DNA of 64,000 nucleotides from Hedera helix. Lineage: Eukaryota > Streptophyta > Magnoliopsida > Apiales > Araliaceae. The stretch lies in assembly GCA_947179155.2 (NCBI GenBank), contig OX359285.1:6300231-6364230 (forward strand), in the 5' to 3' direction. Under the pieces are notes generated by a model. It was not told where the DNA came from. It searched no databases and worked only from the letters and a program-made list of their open reading frames with translations. Position 1 is the first letter of the stretch; the number at the start of each line of letters is the position of its first letter. The position numbers and the translations under genes are program-made. Shown here piece by piece: positions 23,901 through 35,900 of the stretch.

Positions 23901-26900
23901 GTACATTTTTATGACTAGGGACCTTGTCCTATAGTGTATCACAACTGGGATTTCAATATTTTGTTACATTTGTTGATGACTATTCACGGATAACTTGGCT
24001 TTATTTAATGAAAAATTGTTCTGAATTGTTCTCCATTTTCTCTAATTTTGTGAATGAAATTCAGACTCAATTTGGTTTCACAATCCGTGTATTTCGCAGT
24101 GATAATGCTTTTGACTATTTTTTATCTCTATTTTCTACATTCATGGCTAGTCATGGCATTATTCATCAATCCTCATGCACTGATACGCCACAACAAAATG
24201 GTGTAGTAAAGAGAAAAAATCGTCATCTTATGGAGGTTACTCGTGCTTTACTTTTTGATATGAGATTACCGAAACCATTTTAGGCAGATTCTATTTTAAT
24301 CGCATGTTACTTGATTAATCGCATGCCTTCTTGTATTTTAGGTGGAGAAATTCCTCACTCTCTCTTGTTTCCGTCTCAGGTTTTGTTTTCTTTGCCCCTA
24401 TGTGTTTTTGGGTGTGTCTGTTTTGTTTGTGATCACCGTCCTGGTGTGTCAAAATTAGATCCTAAGGCTCTTACAGGTCTGTTTGTTAGTTATTCTCGTA
24501 CCCAAAAGGTTATTGTTGCTACTCTCCTGAACTTAGACGATACTTGGTTAGTTCTGATGCAACTTTTTTGAGATAAAACCGTTTTCTTCACAACTTCATC
24601 CTGTGTTTGATTTAGACGAAGAGTCACTCGCTTATATCATCAAGTTGACGGTTCCTTCTATGCCACATAATAAACCAATGTCAGAGATCAGATGTGTATA
24701 GTTGTCATCCAAAAACAAATATAACACCTAGTGATGACTTGGCTCCCACCTCTTCGTCTTTGTCGGCAGATCCTGAAGAATCATCCTCCGATTCACAGCT
24801 ATCTGATCTAGATAAAACAATTGCCCTATGGAAAGGTAAACGAAGTTGTACCCAACATCCTATTTCTGCTTCTCTTTTTTTTCTGGTATCTCTTCTACTC
24901 AACATAAATGTCTCTACTATCTTTGTTCATCCTATTCCAAAAACTGTTCCGGAAGCACTATCGTGTCCTGGCTGGAGGACAACAATGGAAGAGGAAATGA
25001 TTGCTTCAGAGAAAAATGCTACTTGAGAGTTGGTAATACCTCCTTCGACTACATCAATTGTTGGTTGTAAATGGGTGTACACAGTAAAGGTAACCTGATG
25101 GATCTCTAGCTAGATCTGAAACTCGATTAGTTGCAGAAGGATATGCTCAAGTTCATGGTGTTGATTACTTTGAGACTTTTTCTCCTGTTGCTAAAATGTC
25201 TTCTGTTAGACTGTTAATTTCCTTAGCAGCTTCTCAACACTGACCATTACATCAACTTGATGTCAAGAATGCTTTCTTTCACGGTGATCTCAAAGAAGTT
25301 GTGTATTTGAAGTAGCTGACAGTTTAGAGTCTTTGAAAAAATCTGCCTTTCTTCATTGACAATCGACCCTTATATAGATAGATTACATGCTCTTTTAGGG
25401 AAAGTATACAAGCTGATCTTCAGCTCCTACCATATCAACATTTATCTAAATATACTGTACAACTAATATACCTAATTAAGGAAGGAATAAATTTGTATAA
25501 TCATAACTGTCATATCAGTCAAGGCTGTAAATCTGCTGTCATTAAATGTATATATACTAGCTGTAAATCTGTTGTGTAGATTGATATTGGAATAAATCAG
25601 TATAATCATAACTGCCATATCAGTCAAAGCTGTGAATCTGCTGGCATTAAATGTATAGATATTTCCTTTGACATCCCCCCTCAAATTGATGCTGGTAAAT
25701 CGACAAGCATCAATTTGCTAACGAGAAAATGATGGCGCTGATGTGGCATGGGTTTTGTGAAGATATCGGCAATCTGCAAAGTTGTGGAGATATGTGGAAG
25801 GGTGATGACTTGATGATCATAGGCTTCCCTGATTGAGTGACAGTCAACCTCGATGTGCTTGGTGCGTTCATGATAGACTGGGTTGGTGGCAATTTGGATG
25901 GCAGTAGTGTTGTCAGCATGGAGTGGAGTAGGATTTACGGGAGAGAAACTGAGCTCTGTGAGGAGACCACGCAGCCAAATAATCTCGGAGCATGCTGCAA
26001 ACATGGCTCGGTACTCGGCCTCAGTAGATGATTTGGAGACGTGGTCCTGCTTCTTGCATTTCCAAGAGATAAGGGCATCACCAAGAAACATACACCAGCT
26101 GGTAGTAGATTTCCTGGTGTTTGGGCAACCAGCCCAGTCAGCGTCAGTATAGGCTTGTAGCTGAAGTGAAGAACCGAAAGGGAAGAATAAGCCACGAGTA
26201 GGTGTCCCAAGAATGTAGCGAATTATGTGGCGGACTGCAGATAGATGGAAATGCCTTGGTGCTTGCATGAATTTGCTGACGGTGTGAACAGCATAAGACT
26301 ACCAACCAACTTCCGATAGGTAGTAGGATCCTCAAGAAGCTCCCCTTCGTCACGTTGATATTTCACATTAAGTTCCATGGGGGTGTCAACCGAAGTAGCG
26401 TTGGTGAGACCGGCTAGCTGAACCAGATCCTGACTATACTTGTGCTGATTTAAGAAGAGACCGTGCGGTTGATGATGCACCTCTAAACCCAAGAAATAGT
26501 TGAGCTGGCCAAGGTCTTTCATGTGAAATGTAGAATTCAACAAAGTCTGAACCACAGAGATTGCCTCCAAGTCAGAGCCAGTGATGACGATATCGTCCAC
26601 ATAAACAAGGAGGACGACGATACCTGTGGATGTCCTTTGTAGAAAAAGAGAGGAGTCATACTGACTTTGAGTGAAAGAAAAACTAAGCAAAGTGGATCGA
26701 AACTTTTCAAACCATACTCTTGGTGCCTACTTCAAACCGTACAAAGAACGTTTCAGTTTGCAAACATCATTAGGTGAGGAAGTGGGCATACCAGAGGGAA
26801 GTTTCAAGTAAATGTCTTCCTTGAGATCACCGTGGAGAAATGCGTTCTTAACATCCATTTGACGTAAGGGCCAGGATTGGGATGCAGCAAGGGCGAGTAT

Positions 26901-29900
26901 AGTTCGGACAGTGGTCATTTTGGCGACCGGTGCAAAGGTCTCATCATAGTCGAGACCATATTCTTGTTTGTTGCCAAGTGCCACTAACCGAGCTTTGTAA
27001 CGATCTATGGACCCATCAGAACGAAGCTTGATAGAAAACACGAACTTACTGCCAAGGGGTTTCACAGAGGAGGGACATGGAACAGCATCCCAAGTTTGGT
27101 TTTCTTCAAGTGCGAGAAATTCGGTTTCAATTGCTTTTCGCCAACACTCATGCTCCATTGCCTGTTTATAAGATGAAGGAAGAGAAATAGACGACAAAGT
27201 GGTTGTGAAGGATGAATGAGAAGAGAAACCTGTTGAAGACAAAACTGAAGTCTTATTTTCTTGATACGTTTTCCTCTCTATTACATTGATTTATATACAC
27301 AAGTATATCAATCCCTAATTTACAATTATGGTAATCCCTAAATTATAGCAATGTAGACACACTAATTATGGAATAGGTTAACTACAATCATGGGAACAAT
27401 ATCTTCCAACACTCCCCCTCAAGTTGGTGTATAGATGTCTCGCATACCCAACTTGAAACATAATGGATGAAACATCTTGCTAGTAAGACCCTTAGTCAAG
27501 ATATCAGCAAGTTGATGTTCTGTTTTGACGAAAGGTAAGCAAATAAGTCCACTAGTCAATTTTTCTTTAATGAAGTGTCTGTCAATCTCAATGTGCTTCG
27601 TTCTATCGTGTTGAACTGGATCATTTGCAATACTAATGGCTGCCTTATTATCACAAAATAACTGCATAGGCCTTTTAGTTATAACACCCAAATCTTCTAG
27701 CAAGGTTCGAAGCCACATTAGTTCACATGTACCCAAGGCAATAGCTCGATATTCAGCCTCAGCACTAGATCTTGCCACCACGGACTGTTTCTTGCTGCGC
27801 CAGGTAACAAGATTGCCCCCAACAAATGAACAGTAACCGGATGTAGAACGGCGATCATCTATCGATCCAGCCCAATCTGAGTCAGAAAAAGCTTCAACTC
27901 TCATATGACCATGTGGAGCGAACAATAAACCTTTTCCAGGAGCAGACTTGAGATACCTCAGAATTCTGTAAACAGTTTCCATATGACAATGTCGAGGATC
28001 ATGCATATATTGACTCACCATTCCCACAGCATACGATATATCGGGTCTAGTATGAGAAAGGTATATCAATCGTCCCACCAAACGTTGATATCTTTCTTTA
28101 TCAACCATAGGTCCTGTGCCACCTATCAGATGATGATTAACTTCAATAGGAGAATCAGCAGGCTTACATCCCAACATACCCGTTTCTTTTAGAAGATCAA
28201 GAACATATTTCCTTTGAGATAGGAAAATCCCACTGGAAGATCTTGCAACTTCAATACCAAGGAAATATTTCAAAGGACCAAGATCTTTAATCTCAAACTC
28301 TTTAGCCAAACTCACTTTGAGATTAGCCATCTCTTCTCTATCATCCCCTGTCACCACAATGTCATCAACATAAACTATAAGAATGGTTGTCTTACCTCCT
28401 GTCTGTTTGACAAATAAAGTATGATCTGCTCGACTTTGCTTGTACCCAAATCTGATCATTGCTTTATGGAATCTACCAAACCAGGCTCTGGGAGATTGTT
28501 TCAAACCATATAAAGCCTTTTGCAGCTTACAAACCTTATCCCTGGTGGCAGATGAGGCAAAACCAGGGGGTATTTCCATGTATACTTCCTCCTCCAAATC
28601 ACCATGAAGGAACGCATTTTTTACATCCAGTTGCTGAAGATCCCAGCCGAAGTTTACTGCACATGAGATTATAGTACGAACAAAATTCATCTTTGCCACG
28701 GGAGCAAATGTCTCCTGGTAATCAATCCCATGGGTTTGAGTATACCCTTTTGCAACTAGTCTGGCTTTGAGTCTCTCAACTGTCCCATCTGGCTTCTGTT
28801 TGACTGTATATACCCACTTGCACCCAACTAGTTTTTTTCCATAAGGGAGAGTAACTAGTTCCCATGTATCATTCTTTTTCAGGGCATTCATCTCCTCTAT
28901 CATAGCCTGTTTCCAATTTTTATCACTAATTGCTTCTTGCCACCCCTGAGGAATATATATTGAAGACAAGGAAGAAACAAAGGAGTGATAGGATGCAGAT
29001 AATCTATTATAGGCTAAGAAATTAGAGATAGGATGTTGAGTACAAGATCTAACACCTTTCCTAAGAGCAATAGGAAGGTTAGTATCATCAGAAGAACAAG
29101 CAGAAGTAGAGTTCTCACCATTAGCATTATCATCAGAAGAACAAGTAGAAGTAGGGTTCTCACCATTAGCATTATCCAGACTAGGTTCTGAGCAGAGTTG
29201 GTGTAGTGGTGCAGAAATGGTGGCCTTATTCTTGCTTCTTCGAACATACGTTCTCAACTCAGGCTCATTCTGTTTAGCATATGGCTCCTGTAACTCCCCC
29301 TGTGTAGATTTATCAGAAACAACGACAGGAACAGGAGAAGGAGATGGTATAGTAGAACTTGTAATACCAGCCTCGGGAAGAAGCTTCTCCTCATCTATAA
29401 CATCCTCCCCCTGAGGAGAAGGTGGGGTAGAATAAAAAGGTTCCGATTCCCAAAAAGTGACATCCCGAGTGACAAATATTTTGTGTGAAGGAGGATGATA
29501 ACACTTATAACCTTTTTGAGTTGGAGAATACCCAATGAAAATACACCTAAGAGCTTTAGGATCTAATTTGCCCCGAGTAGGAGATTTATTATGAACATAG
29601 CACACACAACCAAAAACACGAGGTGAAGGAGAAGGACTAGTCGTGTGCTGAAGAAAAGAAATGGGACTTTTGTTCCCAAGAATTCTAGAAGGAAGCCTGT
29701 TTATAAGAAATGCAGCAGTCAAAACAGCATCTCCCCATAGAAATTTAGGTGTGTTCATAGTGAACATAAGAGTGCGGGCTACCTCTAGTAAGTGGCGATT
29801 CTTCCTTTCTGCCACTCCATTTTGTTCTGGAGTCTTAACACAGGAAGTTTGAAGAATAATGCCATGTTGAGAGAGATAAGATGCAAAAGCATTATTATGA

Positions 29901-32900
29901 CTATATTCACGACCATTATCACTATGAAGAATTTTGACTTTAGCATCAAATTGAGTTTGAATCATTTTATGAAACTCTTTGAAACAATCAAACACCTCAT
30001 TTTTTGAACGAAGAAGATAAATCCAAGTGACACGTGAATGACAATCAATAAAACTAACAAACCATCTGTAACCAGAACGGGAAACAACCCGAGAGGGTCC
30101 CCACACATCAGTATGTATAATAGCAAAAGATTCAGAATGTCGGCTATGAATAGCAGAATAAATAGAACGTTTGTGTTTACCCAATTCACAAGGTTCACAC
30201 AAAAAATGAGTTTTATTACATTGCTTAACTAAAGACGGAAATAAAGACTCTAATACGGAAAACGAGGGATGTCCCAAACGTCGATGCCATTGATGGAGAG
30301 AAGTCAGGCTGGAGTCGGATGTAGAATGAAGAGCCTGAGTGGAAGACATGCTAGACGAGGGAACATCTAAGTAATATAAGCCACCAACTGCACTACCACT
30401 GCCAATCTTCTGCCCCGTCACCAAGTCCTGAAAAATACAATGAGATGGGGAAAAAGTGGCTGAACAATGCAAGGATTCAGAAAGACGTTGGACAGATAAT
30501 AAATTTGCAGTAAATGACGGAATATGAAGAACAGATGATAATGTTAATGTAGGAGTACAAACTACTGAACCACTCCCAGAGATAGAAGAAAAGGAACCAT
30601 CAGCTACTCGAACCTTGTCTTTCCCAGAACAAGGCATGTATGAAGTAAAGAGATTGGAGGACCCGGTCATATGCTCAGAAGCACCTGTGTCAATGATCCA
30701 ACTAGAACAAGTTGAGGAAACATTAAAAGCACAAGGATGTATACCTGACTGGGCATAATGAGAGGAAGATTGGGAATAGAACTTCCGAAAAGCGGAGATT
30801 TCCTCAGGAGTAAGAGCAGTAGTAGTGTCTGAGGCACTGGATGCTTCAACAGGAAGTGTTGTAGTAGACACATAGGCCTGAGATCCACGTCCACGACCAC
30901 TACCAAACCGACCTCCTCGCCCTTTAGGACGTCCATGGAGCTTAAAACAGCGATCCCTAGTATGATTTTTTCCCCCACAGTAGTCACATTCTCGGGATTC
31001 CTTCTCAACAGACGACTGAATAGAGGAGCCAGACTTAGGATACGAGGCAACCATGGCTGATCGATCAACCGAATTTAAAACCATCACCCGACGTCTGCTT
31101 TCCTCTTGTTGGACCCTAGCATGGGCCTCTCGCAGGGATGGAAAAGGTGTCTGACCAATCAACTGTGCACGAACTTGATCAAATTCTATGTTCAAACCAG
31201 CCAAGAAATCAACAACTCTATCTTCACTAACAAACCTTTGATAAGAGGCAGCGTCTTCCAGACATTTGGCTGAGAAAACGCGATAATGATCAAGCTCCTG
31301 CCAAAGTGCGTTAATTTCTGCAAAATACTGTGCCACAGACTTCTCCCCTTGACTCAGCTCACGGATCCGTTTACGAATGTCATAAGCCTTAGACATATCA
31401 CCAGAAATAGAGAAAGTTTGAGAAATAGCCTCCCAAAGCTCATGTGCCGTGTCTAAGAACATGTAACTGCTTCGCATACTAGGTTCCATTGAATTAAAAA
31501 TCCATGTTTTCACCATGGAGTTATCAGATTTCCATTCTTCTTGGGCTACACCAGCTTGAGCAGGCATGGTGGTTGTACCATTGATGAACCGCTGCATACG
31601 GTTAGCTTCAATTGACATACGACATGCTTGAGACCAGGCTAGATAATTATTTCCATCCAACTTAAATGGACTGAGAACTAAGGCAGAGTTAAGATGATGA
31701 TTTCTAATCAACTGTCCGTTGATATCAGTAGTACCACCACTATTAATGGAACTAGATGACGCCATGACAGGGTAATAGGAGCAACAAGGATGATCGAAGA
31801 CTCAGAAACACTTAAACAGACCACAGAAACAAAAATTTCACAGAAACCTGAAGCAATTGCACTGTTTCTGTAATAGTACAATTAATACCAAAAAACCTTG
31901 AATCAAACACCACACAGCCACTGTAAAAGAGAAGAGAAGAGAGAGACGAACAGTCCCGTCGGAAAACCTTGTCCACGCGCCGGCAGAAGGGAGCGCGTGG
32001 CGTCGGCAGTCGGCGCGTGGGGTGGCGCGTGACGGCGCGTGAGTCAGTGGGTGCCGGAGATGCTTTTCTGGTGGTGGTCGCCTGGCAGTGTAGGGACCTT
32101 TTATGGCCTCGATTTCTTCATAAAAACTCGTCTTACTAGGTTTCTGAAGGAAGGAATCTGTAGCAGCGAGCGGAAGAAGGAAAAAAAAAAGAAACCAGTG
32201 CTACTATGGATCAAGGCTCTGATACCATGTTGAAGACAAAACTGAAGTCTTATTTTCTTGATACGTTTTCCTCTCTATTACATTGATTTATATACACAAG
32301 TATATCAATCCCTAATTTACAATTATGGTAATCCCTAAATTATAGCAATGTAGACACACTAATTATGGAATAGGTTAACTACAATCATGGGAACAATATC
32401 TTCCAACAAAACCAAACCTATCTGGGGGTCTACGAACCCGAGTACTGAGTCGGAGAGAGGGAGGTGCAGGTGCTGAAACAGGAGCAGCAGTCGGGGAAGA
32501 AGCTTGAGGAGGCTCAGGAGGTGCTGAAGGTTGGTGGTAAGTAGCGGTGGATCGTCGTTGATACACTAGGAGAGGCTTAGAAGGGACTGTATCTGCAGGA
32601 GAGTTAGGAAACATAGGCAAAACAGAAAATGAAGGAGAAACATGATCCTGATGGGTAGAAAAGAAATATTGATTTTCGAAAAAAATCACATTTCTAGAAA
32701 CTCGAATTCGACACAGATTTGGATCATAGCAAAGAAAACCTTTCTGCTGTACTGAATATCCTAGAAAAGCACATTTAATTGACTGAGCCGTAAGTTTTGT
32801 GCATTCATGTGCAGGAAGATGAACATAACAGACACGACCAAAGGTACGAAGGTTAGAATAAGTTGGAGGGTGACCAAATAACCTGGTGAAAGGTGAGTCA

Positions 32901-35900
32901 TGGTTTAATGTTGGAGAATGCAATCTATTAATGAGATGGGCAGCAGTGGAAAGAGCTTCACACCAAAATCAAGAGGGCGTGGAAGATTCTAACAGAAGAG
33001 TGCGAACCACATCAAGAAGGTGACGGTTCTTCCTTTCAGCCACCCCATTTTGTTGAGGTGTCGAAGGGCAAGACCATTGAGAGATGATGCCATGATTCTG
33101 TAGGAAGTCCTGAAACAAATGAGACATATACTCACCCCCATTGTTAGAACGAAGGATTTTGATATGGGCCGAAAATTGTGTCTGAATATATGCATGAAAA
33201 ATCTTAAAAACAGAAAATACTTCGTCTTTGGAATGCAGGAAATAAATCCATGTGAAATGACTATAGTCGTCAATAAAAGTGACAAAGTATTTGTAATTAG
33301 CATGCGAAGTGACTGGTGCCATACCCCACACATCACTATGTATCAGATCGAAAGGTTTGACAACATGCGGTGTGTGAATAGGAAAGGGTAGAGTTTTACT
33401 TTTGCCAAGTCTACATGAATTACAATCAAACTGAACAACACTAAGAGATGGTGTTTCATTATTCCCAAGAAAACCAGATTTCAATAAAGCATGAAGTACA
33501 TTAGAGTTTGGATGTCCGAGACGTTTATGCCACACACGGTAATCAACATGAGCAGAATTACAAGCTACAAAAGGCAAAGAAAAAAAAGACAAAGGAAATT
33601 GAAGAGGAAAAAGACGTCCCACTTTAGGCCCCCTCGCGATCATCCGCCTTGACTGTTGATCCTGCACAACACAACCAGATTTAGAAAACTTTACTTTACA
33701 ATTATTATCAACCAACTGACCGACAGACACAAGATTGGTGGTAAGACCGGGAGATACGAAAACATCAGTGAGAGAGGAGGAAACATCACCGGTGGCCGTG
33801 ATAGGTAAATGATTGCCATCAGCAGTATGAATTTTGAGATTTCCAAAATATTTGTTTACATTGGTAAGAGAAGCAACATTGTTTGTCATATGATGGGAAG
33901 CCCCAGAATCAAAGTACCAAGGAGATGATGTAAGGAAGGGTTTACCTGAGAGTCCTAAAGCTGAAAATGCAGAAATGATCATTTGCTGAATCATGTCAGG
34001 GGTCACGGGTTGGACAGAAATAGGAGCAGGAGCACTTTGTGTTGTATTCACCAAACTACCAGCACTAGAAGAGCCAACTGAGACAGTATATGCTGTCTCC
34101 GATTTCTTGGGGGGTCGAGTTGGGCATTCCTTGATGATATGGCCATCCTTTTTGCAATAGTTGCAGAATTTTCGGGGACAGTTTGCAGCATAATGACCAA
34201 ATCCCTTGCAACAAAAGCACTGAACAGTGCTTATATCCCTGCTTCGTGGCCTGCCTTGTGCTGCATAGGCTACAGGAACAGATGTAGATCGTCGTTGTTC
34301 CATGGTAGTTTGAGTGAGAAGGCGTTGTTCCTCGCGAAGAAGATCATTTAGGCATGTATCCAAGGAGGGGACAGATTCTCGATTCATAAGATTGGATCTG
34401 GTGCCTTCAAATTCAGGCCTTAGTTTCATTAGAAATTGATCCCTTTGAGTAGTTTCATGGACAGATTGAACAGAACTAAGGCCTTCGGATGGTAAGTCAG
34501 CATAAACTATATCAGTGTATTCAGCCCAGAGATTAGTGAATCTAGAGTAAAAATCAGAGATAGATAGACTATCCTGTTGAAGAGTGGCCAATTCATGTTC
34601 AAGTTGGAAACAACGAGCAGTGTTTTGTTGACTGTAGACCTTCTTCAGGTAAGTCCACATCTGAGCTGCAGTCTGAGAAGATCGAAGGTTCAAAATGATG
34701 TTGGGTTCAATAGACCCTAAAATCCATGCCATAACTTGCGCGTCCTTGACTTCCCACTTGGCGTGTCAGTCTTTGTCTTTGTCTTTGTCAGGAGCTGGGT
34801 TACTGCCATCAACATGTCCCCACAGCTCCTTACCTTTGACGAAAATCCTGAAATGAAATGCCCAAGCAGAGTAGTTCTTGCCATTAAAACGAATCAAAGA
34901 AACATCAGACTTATCGGAAGACATGAGTTCAAGAGAATAAGAATAACCGAGACTAAGAAACTTGTGAGCACGAGGCAAATGGAAATTTAGAGCTGTGGCT
35001 CTGATACCGTGACAGTTTAGAGTCTTTTTGAAAAAATCTGTCTTTCTTCATTGACAATCGACCCTTATATAGATAGATTACAAGCTCTTTTAGGGAAAGT
35101 ATACAAGCTGATCTTCAGCTCCTACCATATCAACATTTACTAAATATACTGTACAACTAATATACCTAATTAAGGAAGGAATAAATTTGTATAATCATAA
35201 CTGTCATATCAGTCAAGGCTGTAAATCTGCTGTCATTAAATGTATATATACTAGCTGTAAATCTGCTGTGTAGATTGATATTGGAATAAATCAGTATAAT
35301 CATAACTGCCATATCAGTCAAAGCTGTGAATCTGCTGGCATTAAATGTATAAATATTTCCTTTGACAGTAGCCACATGGTTTTATTGTTCAGGGGGAGTC
35401 TGGCCTGGTTTGTAAATTGAAGAAATCATTATATGGACTGAAACAATCACCCCGATCATGGTTTGGTAAATTTACAGTGACGGTTCTCCAATTTGGGATA
35501 TTGATCATTCTTTGTTTCATCGTGAGAGTAGTGCTGGAAAAATATTGTTGATTGTGTATGTGGATGATATTGTCATTACAGGAGATGATAGATAGGGAAC
35601 TGGTGAACTGAAATCTTTTTTGATGCAGAAATTTGAGACTAAGGATTTGGGAAAATTGAAATACTTCTTGGGGTTTGAGGTGGTGCAATCTAGTAAAGGT
35701 AGTTTCCTATCACAGCGTAAATATGTTATAGATTTGCTGGAAGAAACAGGTTTGCTTGGATCAAATCCAATTGACACACCCATGGACACAAGCCAGAAGC
35801 TAACAACAGAAGGGGGAGATCTTCTGGAAAATCCAGAAAAGTATTGATGACCTGTGGGCAAACTCAATTATCTTACAGTTACTCTGCTAGACATTGGTTT

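Larger units (their letters stand above)
27231..32408 (-). mobile_element. inner Ty1/copia retrotransposon, structurally complete and young
   Basis: 5178 bp, with 181-bp LTRs at 27231-27411 and 32228-32408 that I read as identical, and AAACC target-site duplications. The - strand primer-binding site TGGTATCAGAGCCTTGATCC adjoins the 5' LTR at 32227, and a polypurine tract AGGGGGAG adjoins the 3' LTR at 27412-27419. One uninterrupted frame spans gag to RNase H. A GC-rich leader (about 31960-32060) lies between primer site and gag. All parts needed for an autonomous element appear present. The absence of LTR divergence implies very recent insertion. Confidence 0.96.
25317..35367 (-). mobile_element. 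middle Ty1/copia retrotransposon (- strand), nested in outer RT
   Basis: Left LTR 25317-25673 (its 3' LTR) and right LTR 35010-35367 (its 5' LTR), flanked by GTAGC. The primer-binding site next to the right LTR reads GGTATCAGAGCCAC on the - strand. Polypurine tract GAGGGGGGA lies beside the left LTR at about 25674-25683. The LTRs differ by about four substitutions and two small indels, so it is much younger than the outer element. Coding regions are nearly intact but carry several nonsense or frameshift lesions. It is split by the inner element at 27231-32408. Confidence 0.95.
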
